15,772 bases of DNA. It comes from Bacillota bacterium (GTDB lineage: Bacteria > Bacillota > UBA4882 > UBA8346). The stretch spans positions 1 through 15,772 of the forward strand of contig JAEYRX010000033.1 of the NCBI GenBank assembly GCA_023435225.1. Reading direction: 5' to 3'. Positions 1 through 4,821 of the stretch are shown here, in pieces (position 1 is the stretch's first letter; every line of letters starts with the position of its first letter). The notes under the pieces are model-generated. The model had not been told where the DNA came from and did not search any database. It saw nothing but the letters and a program-made list of their open reading frames with translations. The translations under genes and the position numbers were made by a program.

Positions 1-103
1 CGAGTTAATTATGCCGATCGCTATGGAAGAGAAGTTGCGCTTTGCTATCCGTGAAGGTGGCCGAACCGTCGGTTCCGGTGTAGTAACCAAGATTATCGAA
101 TAA
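1..103 (+). CDS. tuf: Elongation factor Tu, C-terminal end (partial, first tuf copy)
   Basis: The window opens inside this gene; the first base is the last base of a codon, and the frame from base 2 gives 33 residues before a TAA stop. The end reads ELIMPIAMEEKLRFAIREGG followed by RTVGSGVVTKIIE, the last strands of EF-Tu domain 3. EF-Tu is the GTPase that carries aminoacyl-tRNA to the ribosomal A site. The usual family text here is MEEGLRFAIREGG, so the K in MEEKLRF is a small departure. The protein's own start, G domain and upstream neighbours lie outside the window. A second tuf begins near the other edge, so the genome has at least two copies. A terminator-like hairpin follows at 143-173. 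Confidence 0.95.
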   Translation, partial: ELIMPIAMEEKLRFAIREGGRTVGSGVVTKIIE

Positions 104-142
104 TTGTCAGGGTTGGGCTTTGTCCCATAAAAGTATTTTATA

Positions 143-173
143 AACGGCCGATTGTCACTCACAATCGGTCGTT
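143..173 (+). terminator. Probable intrinsic terminator after first tuf
   Basis: A 13-bp stem (143-155 with 161-173, one G-T wobble) closes a 5-base loop (CACTC). The stem contains ACGGCCGATTGT on the left and its near-complement on the right. The tract after it (ATTATTCTAT) is U-rich but interrupted, so termination may be incomplete. Its place 40 bases after the tuf stop fits an operon end. Confidence 0.65.
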
Positions 174-180
174 ATTATTC

Positions 181-341
181 TATACAACTCAACTTTCGTA
201 CCACAAAAATATCTTGCAGTAAAGCATATCAATTAAAATCAACTTTTTAAAAACATCGAATGATTTAACGATTTTTTCAAAAGTTAATATCCTTAAATTA
301 TCGATTTTACTGCATTACAATAAAGGCGCGAAAGTTGTATA
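181..341. repeat. Nested imperfect inverted repeat of about 160 bp, MITE-like
   Basis: Four pairs of arms are nested about one centre near base 263: CAACTTTCG (190-198) with CGAAAGTTG (329-337); TGCAGTAAA (215-223) with TTTACTGCA (306-314); AACTTTT (241-247) with AAAAGTT (279-285); and AAAAACATCG (249-258) with CGATTTTTT (269-277), with one bulge. The right end CGAAAGTTGTAT (329-340) pairs with the left end ATACAACT..TTCG if five bases (CAACT) are taken as duplicated in the left arm. TATA flanks both ends, which could be a target duplication but is too low in complexity to trust. The element codes for nothing. It fits a small non-autonomous element or a large folded RNA; I do not recognise the family. 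Confidence 0.5.
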
Positions 342-361
342 TATATGTTGAATTAAATTTC

Positions 362-446
362 CCGAATAAATACTACGTACTGATAGTAATTCGGTGAGTC
401 TTGACGATTCATCCAGCTTAAATTCTAATATTTGTGGCTGGATGAA
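362..446 (+). other. Two adjacent hairpins in the tuf-rpmG spacer
   Basis: Hairpin 1 pairs CCGAAT (362-367) and TACTA (371-375) with TAGTA (384-388) and ATTCGG (389-394), giving 11 bp with a 3-base bulge. Hairpin 2 pairs TTCATCCAGC (408-417) with GCTGGATGAA (437-446), a perfect 10 bp with a 19-base loop. Neither is followed by a T-run. They may be operator sites or folded RNA; the function is unknown. They lie within the 615-base gene-free stretch 104-718, which holds only the terminator, the 181-341 repeat, these hairpins and the promoters. Confidence 0.35.
401..429 (+). promoter_or_regulatory. Possible upstream promoter for rpmG
   Basis: TTGACG (401-406), a 17-base spacer, then TCTAAT (424-429). 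Each hexamer differs from the sigma-A consensus at one position. The spacer holds the left arm of the 408-446 inverted repeat, so a protein binding there could block it. It is less convincing than the promoter at 477-505. Confidence 0.3.
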
Positions 447-476
447 CATCGCTTCTTTAACTACTGTAAAATCTCC

Positions 477-505
477 TTGACAGCCTATTATAATTGTGGT
501 AAATT
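477..505 (+). promoter_or_regulatory. Sigma-A promoter for the rpmG-secE-nusG-rplKAJL unit
   Basis: A perfect TTGACA -35 (477-482), a 17-base spacer, then TAAATT (500-505) preceded by TGG (497-499), an extended -10 element. Transcription would start near 512 and give a leader of about 200 bases before rpmG. A short stem followed by T-rich sequence lies 10-35 bases after the predicted start (522-547). Confidence 0.65.
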
Positions 506-718
506 TTATTAGTGATTTACTGATCCAACGGGTCTTATTTTTTTCGCCTTTTTTAGTCGAAAATTAATTATTCTTAAAACTATTATCGGGTTTACTCTTT
601 AAAATTTAAATATAATAAGCAACAAATAAAGTTTTTTAGTGAATTAAGCTACTATATCTTCATATAAGTTTGTCAAAAACAAATTTATTAAGAAGAATAG
701 ATATAGGAGGTGGCAATA

Positions 719-868
719 GTGCGTGAAGGAATTACTTTAGCCTGTTCCGATTGTAAGAATCGAAATTATCGAACCAACAAAAATAAGAAAAATAATCCTG
801 AACGGATTGAGCTGATGAAGTATTGTAAGTTCTGCCGTAAAGAAACTCAACACAAAGAAACCAGATAG
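719..868 (+). CDS. rpmG: 50S ribosomal protein L33 (zinc-binding type)
   Basis: A 49-residue protein, MREGITLACSDCKNRNYRTN at its start, which is the normal L33 length. Two CxxC pairs (C9/C12 in CSDC, C36/C39 in CKFC) mark the zinc-ribbon form. L33 is a small subunit of the 50S particle near the E site. The start is GTG at 719, set by a strong AGGAGG at 705-710 with 8 bases between. Its place between tuf and secE is the usual one in Bacillota. Zinc-type L33 is often paired with a zinc-free paralogue elsewhere in Bacillota genomes; that cannot be seen here. No tRNA-Trp gene lies between rpmG and secE, although many relatives have one there. Confidence 0.95.
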   Translation: MREGITLACSDCKNRNYRTNKNKKNNPERIELMKYCKFCRKETQHKETR

Positions 869-970
869 AATTAATATTAGAAAATTTATTCATAATAACA
901 TTATTTTATAACAAAGCAAATATTTAATTTATTAAAGAAGAACTAATACCAATAAGTTGAGGTGAGGAAG

Positions 971-1186
971 ATGCAACCCACCAATAAAGAACCAGCCTTT
1001 GAAGGAATCCGTCGGTTTTTTCGGAATGTTATTGCGGAGTTAAAAAAAGTCAATTGGCCGAATCGCAAGGAATTAACAACATATACTATTGTTGTTATTT
1101 TGACAGTTCTGGTTATATCATTAATTATTTTTCTTTGGGATTCGCTTTTAACTTTTGTCTTTAAAGGACTAGGATTCTACAGATAA
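971..1186 (+). CDS. secE: Preprotein translocase subunit SecE
   Basis: A 71-residue protein of the short bacterial SecE type. The conserved cytoplasmic segment FFRNVIAELKKVNWPNRKEL (about residues 16-35) is followed by one membrane helix (about residues 40-63, rich in I, V, L). SecE clamps the two halves of SecY in the plasma-membrane translocon. The ATG at 971 is preferred because AGGTGA (960-965) lies 5 bases before it. An in-frame GTG at 962 overlaps that ribosome-binding site and has none of its own. The gene precedes nusG, the standard bacterial pairing. Confidence 0.95.
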   Translation: MQPTNKEPAFEGIRRFFRNVIAELKKVNWPNRKELTTYTIVVILTVLVISLIIFLWDSLLTFVFKGLGFYR

Positions 1187-1256
1187 AACAATATTATATT
1201 TAACATATAAATTAAGATTTTACTTTTAAGTAGTTTCTTCATTTTTAGAATCAGAG

Positions 1257-1295
1257 AATATGTTGATTTTTTTAGAAAATGATAATCAACATATT
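1257..1295 (+). promoter_or_regulatory. Perfect 12-bp hairpin just before the nusG ribosome-binding site
   Basis: AATATGTTGATT (1257-1268) pairs exactly with AATCAACATATT (1284-1295) around a 15-base loop. The hairpin ends 3 bases before AGGAG (1299-1303), so it could affect ribosome access or protect the 5' end after processing. No T-run follows it, so it is not an intrinsic terminator. No bound factor is known to me. Confidence 0.5.
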
Positions 1296-1311
1296 AAGAG
1301 GAGAAGTTTGG

Positions 1312-1836
1312 ATGGAAAAGAATTGGTATGTTATCCATACCTATTCAGGTTATGAAAATAAAGTTAAAGCCAATCTCGAACGCCGGGTTGAATCGATGGG
1401 GATGGAAGATAAAATCTTCAGAATCCTTGTTCCTACTGAGGAAGAGTTGGAGATTCGCGATGGTAAACGAAAGATTACTAAAAAGAAGATTTTCCCGGGT
1501 TACGTTATTGTGGAGATGATCTTAACTGATGATTCCTGGTATGTAGTTCGTAATACTCCTGGAGTTACAGGTTTTGTTGGTTCCGGTTCCAAACCGATTC
1601 CTTTACAAGAGAAAGAGACTAAACTTATTCTGCATCAAATGGGGATTGATGAACCTAAAACCAAGATTGACTTCGAAGTTGGCGAAACTATTAAGGTTAT
1701 AAGAGGACCATTTGAGAATTTTTCCGGAATTATTGAAGATATTAATACGGAAAAAGGTAAAATTAAAGTAATGGTTTCCATGTTCGGCCGGGAAACACCG
1801 GTTGAGCTGGATTATCACCAGGTGGAGAAACTTTAA
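1312..1836 (+). CDS. nusG: Transcription termination/antitermination factor NusG
   Basis: A 174-residue protein with the normal two-domain layout. The NGN domain spans about residues 1-115, opening MEKNWYVIHTYSGYENKVKA, with FPGYVIVEM and the TPGVTGFVG segment. A KOW domain (about residues 122-174) begins FEVGETIKVIRGPFENFSG. NusG binds the RNA polymerase clamp, affects pausing and Rho action, and contacts S10 to couple transcription with translation. The ATG at 1312 is chosen because AGGAG (1299-1303) lies 8 bases before it and the protein begins as homologues do. An in-frame ATG at 1279 falls inside the loop of the 1257-1295 hairpin and has no ribosome-binding site. The 202-base spacer to rplK is long for this operon. 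Confidence 0.97.
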   Translation: MEKNWYVIHTYSGYENKVKANLERRVESMGMEDKIFRILVPTEEELEIRDGKRKITKKKIFPGYVIVEMILTDDSWYVVRNTPGVTGFVGSGSKPIPLQEKETKLILHQMGIDEPKTKIDFEVGETIKVIRGPFENFSGIIEDINTEKGKIKVMVSMFGRETPVELDYHQVEKL

Positions 1837-1837
1837 T

Positions 1838-1969
1838 ATTTCGGATTGCAGATTTTTAGTACAAAACCATGATTTTTAGTATTCATACTATTTAAAATGC
1901 TATCGATGCTTAATAAAAAGCTAAGCTTTTGTGTTTTTAATCCGCAATTCGCAATACGAAATCCGAAAT
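1838..1969. repeat. Degenerate inverted repeat, AAATCCGAAAT type, copy 1
   Basis: ATTTCGGATT (1838-1847) pairs exactly with AATCCGAAAT (1960-1969). The right side is a run of near-repeats: AATCCGCAAT, TCGCAATACG, AAATCCGAAAT. A second, imperfect pairing joins ATTGCAGATT (1846-1855) to AATCCGCAAT (1939-1948). The same words recur in the rplK-rplA spacer (2470-2558). The element is non-coding. Confidence 0.5.
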
Positions 1970-1984
1970 GATTTTTAAGGAGTA

Positions 1985-2014
1985 AGTGGGAGGGCAAAGC
2001 CCGTTAAAACCACA
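1985..2014 (+). promoter_or_regulatory. Ribosomal protein L1 operator in the rplK leader
   Basis: GTGG (1986-1989) pairs with CCAC (2010-2013). Inside, GGGC (1992-1995) pairs with GCCC (1999-2002) around AAA. The stems are joined by an asymmetric loop, GA on the left (1990-1991) and GTTAAAA on the right (2003-2009). This is the shape and sequence of the L1-binding site known in rplKA leaders, which mimics the L1 site on 23S rRNA. Free L1 would bind here and block translation from the ribosome-binding site 10 bases downstream. From memory the fit is strong; it was not checked against an alignment. Confidence 0.75.
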
Positions 2015-2038
2015 TATAAACGAAGGAGGTGAAGGGCA

Positions 2039-2464
2039 ATGGCTAAAAAGATTACGGGAATGATTAAATTGCAAGTTCCAGCGGGAAAAGCTAATCCTGC
2101 TCCACCCGTAGGCCCTGCCCTGGGACAACACGGCGTCAATATTATGGAGTTTTGTAAGAATTTTAACGAAAGAACTTCTAATCAAGCAGGAATGATTATT
2201 CCAGTAGTTATTACTGTTTACGAAGACCGTTCTTTTACATTCATCTGTAAAACTCCGCCAGTACCGGTTCTTTTAAGAAAAGCGATTAATATCGAAAAAG
2301 GTTCCGGAACACCAAATAAAGATAAAGTAGGTACTATCAGCAAAGCTAAAGTGCGAGAAATCGCCGAGCTTAAAATGCCTGATTTAAATGCCGCTGATGT
2401 CGAGGCAGCAATGAGTATGGTGGCTGGAACGGCCAGAAGTATGGGAATCGTGGTAGAAGGCTAA
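2039..2464 (+). CDS. rplK: 50S ribosomal protein L11
   Basis: A 141-residue protein, the usual L11 length. The N-terminal domain reads MAKKITGMIKLQVPAGKANP, then APPVGPALGQHGVNIMEFCK, the proline-rich segment that meets EF-G and thiopeptide antibiotics. The C-terminal rRNA-binding domain includes GTISKAKVREIAELKMPDLN (about residues 100-119) and ends AGTARSMGIVVEG. L11 folds the GTPase-associated centre of 23S rRNA, next to the L10/L12 stalk encoded further on. The ATG at 2039 follows AAGGAGGTGA (2023-2032) by 6 bases. Translation is probably repressed by L1 at 1985-2014. The 162-base spacer to rplA is unusual, since these genes are normally close and translationally coupled. Confidence 0.98.
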   Translation: MAKKITGMIKLQVPAGKANPAPPVGPALGQHGVNIMEFCKNFNERTSNQAGMIIPVVITVYEDRSFTFICKTPPVPVLLRKAINIEKGSGTPNKDKVGTISKAKVREIAELKMPDLNAADVEAAMSMVAGTARSMGIVVEG

Positions 2465-2469
2465 TTCTA

Positions 2470-2558
2470 ATTTCAGATTTCAGAATTAAAGGTTTGGAAT
2501 TAGATTCCAAGTCCAACATCTGTTTATCCGGACTTGTTTTAAATTCGAAATCTGAAAT
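2470..2558. repeat. Degenerate inverted repeat, AAATCCGAAAT type, copy 2
   Basis: ATTTCAGATTTC (2470-2481) pairs exactly with GAAATCTGAAAT (2547-2558). Inside are two smaller stems: GGAAT/ATTCC (2496-2500 with 2504-2508, loop TAG) and CAAGTCC/GGACTTG (2508-2514 with 2530-2536), which share one base and so compete there. The right flank GAAATCCGCAATCTG resembles the nusG-rplK repeat. The whole element separates rplK from the second L1 operator. Confidence 0.55.
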
Positions 2559-2580
2559 CCGCAATCTGTAATTGATAAAT

Positions 2581-2610
2581 GTGGGAGGAAGTAGCTTCCG
2601 TTATTACCAC
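2581..2610 (+). promoter_or_regulatory. Second L1-operator-like hairpin, in front of rplA
   Basis: GTGG (2581-2584) pairs with CCAC (2607-2610). GGAAG (2587-2591) pairs with CTTCC (2595-2599) around TAG. The asymmetric loop is GA (2585-2586) against GTTATTA (2600-2606). Compared with 1986-2013, the outer stem, the GA and the GTTA are identical, while the inner stem differs in sequence but still pairs. That is what conservation of an L1 site would look like. It ends 2 bases before the rplA ribosome-binding site AGGAGG (2613-2618), so bound L1 would block initiation directly. Confidence 0.7.
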
Positions 2611-2626
2611 AAAGGAGGAAAGAAAA

Positions 2627-3340
2627 ATGCCGAAACATGGCAAAAGATATTTAGAAGCAAGTAAAATGGTTGAAAACTCTAAATTATATGATCCGGCAGA
2701 AGCTTTGGATTTAGTAAAAAATATGCCTAAAAGCAAATTCGATGAAAGTGTAGAAGTTTCGATCCGTTTAGGGGTAGACCCAAGACATGCTGATCAACAG
2801 ATTCGTGGCGCTGTAGTCCTGCCTTATGGAACAGGACGTTCTCTAAAAGTAGCTGTATTTGCTAAAGGTGAAAAGGCTAAAGAAGCAATAGAAGCCGGCG
2901 CTGAAAAAGTCGGCGCTGAAGATCTTATAGAAGAAATTCAAAAAGGTTGGATGGATTTCGATGTTGCAGTTGCAACACCTGATATGATGGGTGCTGTCGG
3001 TAAACTCGGAAAAGTTTTAGGACCGAAAGGTTTAATGCCTAACCCGAAAACCGGTACTGTTACTATGGATGTCGCCAAGGCAATCAAAGAAATTAAAGCC
3101 GGTAAAGTAGAATACCGGGTTGATAAGACTGGTATTATTCATGTTCCAATCGGTAAAATTTCTTTTGAAGCTGACAAACTTACCCGAAATTTTAGAACTA
3201 TTATGGATGTTATCTTAAAAGCTAAACCTACGTCAGCTAAAGGAACCTATGTTAAGAGCGTTGTAGTTTCTTCAACCATGGGACCGGGCGTGAAAATTTC
3301 GCCACAAGCTGCTTCACAGGCTGTTGCCGCGGAACACTAG
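2627..3340 (+). CDS. rplA: 50S ribosomal protein L1
   Basis: A 237-residue protein of normal length. It opens MPKHGKRYLEASKMVENSKL and carries the family signature around GKVLGPKGLMPNPKTGTVT (about residues 126-144), ending TMGPGVKISPQ plus a short tail. L1 binds helices 76-78 of 23S rRNA, forms the mobile stalk at the E site, and represses its own operon by binding mRNA. The ATG at 2627 has AGGAGG (2613-2618) 8 bases before it. The same frame is open back to 2579, but that stretch is the L1-operator hairpin and lacks its own ribosome-binding site. The 337-base leader before rplJ follows. Confidence 0.98.
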   Translation: MPKHGKRYLEASKMVENSKLYDPAEALDLVKNMPKSKFDESVEVSIRLGVDPRHADQQIRGAVVLPYGTGRSLKVAVFAKGEKAKEAIEAGAEKVGAEDLIEEIQKGWMDFDVAVATPDMMGAVGKLGKVLGPKGLMPNPKTGTVTMDVAKAIKEIKAGKVEYRVDKTGIIHVPIGKISFEADKLTRNFRTIMDVILKAKPTSAKGTYVKSVVVSSTMGPGVKISPQAASQAVAAEH

Positions 3341-3346
3341 TAGGCC

Positions 3347-3503
3347 TAAGAACGACCTATCCCTTAAAAGGAACTAGCTAAGTGTTGTAGATTTTAGAAT
3401 GACTACAGAGATGGTGGTTACTCTTTTAAAGGCCAGAACCATGGATGGTTCAAGGTCGGCGGTCCATGGAAGGATTACCGCTGAGGGCAAGGGATCAGAT
3501 TTT
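3347..3503 (+). ncRNA. Unrecognised structured leader motif, copy A (rplA-rplJ spacer)
   Basis: Predicted fold: outer stem ATCCCTT (3359-3365) with AAGGGAT (3489-3495); middle stem AAAAG (3366-3370) with CTTTT (3423-3427); apical stem TGTAG (3386-3390) with CTACA (3403-3407). TGGTGGTT (3412-3419) is unpaired and is kept in copy B. Copy A has about 52 extra bases (3433-3485) that can form two hairpins of their own: AACCA/TGGTT (3437-3441 with 3446-3450) and TCGGCGGT/ACCGCTGA (3456-3463 with 3477-3484). It lies upstream of the kink-turn L10 leader and is separate from it. I cannot name the family. It may be a ribosomal-protein operator, an RNA-polymerase-directed leader or a repeat element. Confidence 0.55.
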
Positions 3504-3530
3504 AGACTTGTAAATAATAAATAATATTTA

Positions 3531-3586
3531 GGCCATAGACAGTAGGTGTCATTTTTAGACATAATGGGAAACCGCCTACCGAGGCT
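3531..3586 (+). ncRNA. L10 leader: kink-turn that binds L10(L12)4
   Basis: GGCC (3531-3534) pairs with GGCT (3583-3586), one wobble. Next come a 3-base bulge ATA (3535-3537), then GA (3538-3539) facing GA (3581-3582), the tandem G-A pairs that define a kink-turn. Beyond is GTAGG (3542-3546) with CCTAC (3575-3579) and an apical TGTC/GACA (3547-3550 with 3558-3561). The words GACAGTAGG and CCTACCGAGG match my memory of Bacillota rplJ leaders. In Bacillus subtilis L10(L12)4 binds such a leader and causes premature termination; the terminator at 3619-3652 fits that. Confidence 0.75.
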
Positions 3587-3594
3587 GGAAGTAA

Positions 3595-3652
3595 GTCTTA
3601 GTATATTTAGCCGTGACTAAAGACCTCCAGTTTTCTATGGAGGTCTTTTTTT
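3595..3652 (+). terminator. Attenuator: terminator with competing antiterminator before rplJ
   Basis: The terminator stem pairs AAAGACCTCCA (3619-3629) with TGGAGGTCTTT (3638-3648), 11 bp, loop of 8, then a T-run to 3652. An alternative stem pairs GTCTTAG (3595-3601) with CTAAAGAC (3617-3624, one bulged A). It takes bases needed for the left arm, so the two folds exclude each other. The left arm's ACCTCC can also pair with the rplJ ribosome-binding site GGAGGT (3666-3671). Binding of L10(L12)4 upstream would be expected to favour termination. Confidence 0.8.
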
Positions 3653-3677
3653 ACAGAAAATTGAAGGAGGTGTAATA

Positions 3678-4202
3678 ATGGCAGTTAGACCAGAAAAAGA
3701 GGCTACCGTAAGTCAGGTGCGGGAAAAATTCGAAAAATCGGTGTCGGTTATTTTAGCTGATTATCGTGGACTTAATGTCCAAGAAGTAACCGAGTTAAGA
3801 AAAAAACTCCGAGATGCTGGAATTGAGTATAAGGTTATTAAAAACACTCTTACTAGTCGAGCAGCTAAAGACGCTAAAATTGAAGGACTTGACCAATTTT
3901 TAAGCGGTCCCACCGCTTTAGCTTTTAGTTATGAGGACCCAGTGGTACCAGCTAAAATTTTATCCACTTTCGCCAAGGACCATAAAAAACTGGAGTTAAA
4001 AGGCGGTATCCTTGAAGGGAAAGTTCTTGAAAAAGACTCTGTAAAAGCTTTAGCCGATCTACCTTCCAGAGAGGCTTTACTGGGTCAGATCGCTGGTTTG
4101 TTCCAGTCTCCGATGAGAGGATTAGTAACCGTTCTTTCCGGACCATTGCGCAATTTGGCTTATGCTACTGAAGCGGTACGGAAACAAAAAGCGGGGGAAT
4201 AA
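3678..4202 (+). CDS. rplJ: 50S ribosomal protein L10
   Basis: A 174-residue protein, normal for L10. The rRNA-binding N-terminal domain includes VREKFEKSVSVILADYRGLN (about residues 14-33) and LRKKLRDAGIEYKVIKNTL (about 41-59). The C-terminal helix after about residue 145 carries the L12 dimers. L10 anchors the L7/L12 stalk that recruits translation factors and, with L12, represses its own operon. The ATG at 3678 follows AAGGAGGTG (3664-3672) by 5 bases. Expression is gated by the leader and attenuator at 3531-3652. The 189-base spacer to rplL contains another structured motif (4216-4320), so direct rplJ-rplL coupling looks weak here. Confidence 0.97.
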   Translation: MAVRPEKEATVSQVREKFEKSVSVILADYRGLNVQEVTELRKKLRDAGIEYKVIKNTLTSRAAKDAKIEGLDQFLSGPTALAFSYEDPVVPAKILSTFAKDHKKLELKGGILEGKVLEKDSVKALADLPSREALLGQIAGLFQSPMRGLVTVLSGPLRNLAYATEAVRKQKAGE

Positions 4203-4215
4203 GTAGTTGACAGTT

Positions 4216-4320
4216 TAAGTGCGACCCTATCCCTTAAAGGGTATTAGTTTGGCTTTGCAGACTTAAAAAGAGACTGCGGAGGGTGGTGGTTCCCCTTTTA
4301 AAGGGCGAGGGATCTAGTTT
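4216..4320 (+). ncRNA. Unrecognised structured leader motif, copy B (rplJ-rplL spacer)
   Basis: Predicted fold: ATCCCT (4229-4234) with AGGGAT (4308-4313), plus a T-G wobble; AAAGGG (4236-4241) with CCCTTT (4293-4298); GCAG (4257-4260) with CTGC (4274-4277), extended inward across one A-A mismatch by CT/AG. TGGTGGTT (4284-4291) is unpaired, as in copy A. Relative to copy A, a T-A pair (3388/3405) is C-G here (4258/4276), a compensatory change. Sequence similarity starts at TAAGnnCGACC and ends near GGGATC. The motif has no T-run and no kink-turn leader. It ends about 57 bases before the rplL ribosome-binding site. The function is unknown. Confidence 0.55.
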
Positions 4321-4391
4321 GTAAGATTTAGTAATTTAATTGTTTAATGGTTTTCAAATAAAAATAAAAATTTATTAGGAGGATAAAAAAC

Positions 4392-4766
4392 ATGTCTAAA
4401 GTTAATGACGTTTTAGAGATTGTTAAAGGTATGACCGTATTAGAACTTAATGAGTTAGTTAAAGCTTTTGAGGAAGAATTTGGTGTATCCGCAGCTGCTC
4501 CTGTTGCTGTTGCTGCCGCTCCGGCTGGTGGCGCTGCTCCGGCTGCTGAAGAGAAGACTGAGTTCGACGTAATTTTAGCTAGTGGTGGAGCTCAAAAAAT
4601 TCAGGTTGTTAAAGTAGTTCGTGATGCAACCGGCCTTGGACTCAAAGAATCAAAAGATTTGGTTGACGGTGCTCCGAAACCGGTCAAAGAGGGCATCTCT
4701 AAGAAAGATGCCGAAGAGCTCAAGAAAAAATTAGAAGAAGCCGGTGCTACTGTCGAGATTAAATAA
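4392..4766 (+). CDS. rplL: 50S ribosomal protein L7/L12
   Basis: A 124-residue protein of normal length. The N-terminal dimerisation domain (about residues 1-32) reads MSKVNDVLEIVKGMTVLELN onward. An alanine-rich hinge (about 34-52) is followed by the globular factor-binding domain, with the family core KIQVVKVVRDATGLGLKESK (about 76-95) then DLVDGAPKPVKEG. L7/L12 is the multi-copy stalk protein that binds EF-G, EF-Tu and IF2 and stimulates their GTPase activity. The ATG at 4392 follows AGGAGG (4377-4382) by 9 bases. L12 is needed in several copies per L10, so extra control at copy B (4216-4320) or a strong ribosome-binding site would make sense. A strong terminator begins 15 bases after the stop. 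Confidence 0.98.
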   Translation: MSKVNDVLEIVKGMTVLELNELVKAFEEEFGVSAAAPVAVAAAPAGGAAPAAEEKTEFDVILASGGAQKIQVVKVVRDATGLGLKESKDLVDGAPKPVKEGISKKDAEELKKKLEEAGATVEIK

Positions 4767-4780
4767 TTGTTTGTAAAAAA

Positions 4781-4820
4781 AATTAAGAGGCTGAAAAATT
4801 TTCAGCCTCTTAATTTTTTT
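4781..4820 (+). terminator. Strong intrinsic terminator after rplL
   Basis: A 15-bp perfect stem (4781-4795 with 4801-4815, core AAGAGGCTGAA) has a 5-base loop and runs into seven T residues (4814-4820). It should end the rpmG-to-rplL unit. It also lies directly against the -35 box of the next promoter. Confidence 0.93.
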
Positions 4821-4821
4821 G

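Noticed and set aside
869..960. tRNA-Trp gene expected between rpmG and secE in many relatives
   Set aside because: The stretch is AT-rich with no cloverleaf, no GGTTCGAnTCC-like arm and no CCA end.
1100..1128. TTGACA inside secE as a promoter for nusG
   Set aside because: At 17 bases the would-be -10 is AATTAT, a poor match, and there is no extended -10.
1279..1311. Upstream ATG that would lengthen NusG by 11 residues
   Set aside because: It falls inside a hairpin loop with no ribosome-binding site. The ATG at 1312 has a good site and matches the family start.
3374..3562. Open frame of 62 codons on the minus strand across the rplJ leader
   Set aside because: It overlays the structured copy A and the L10 leader, has no convincing ribosome-binding site, and resembles no protein. 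It is a by-product of the RNA sequence.
4207..4235. TTGACA just after rplJ as a promoter for rplL
   Set aside because: No -10-like hexamer lies 16-18 bases downstream; the sequence there is the TCCCTT of copy B.
3347..4320. Copies A and B as remnants of a duplicated protein gene
   Set aside because: All frames are broken by stops, and the similarity follows paired stems rather than codons.
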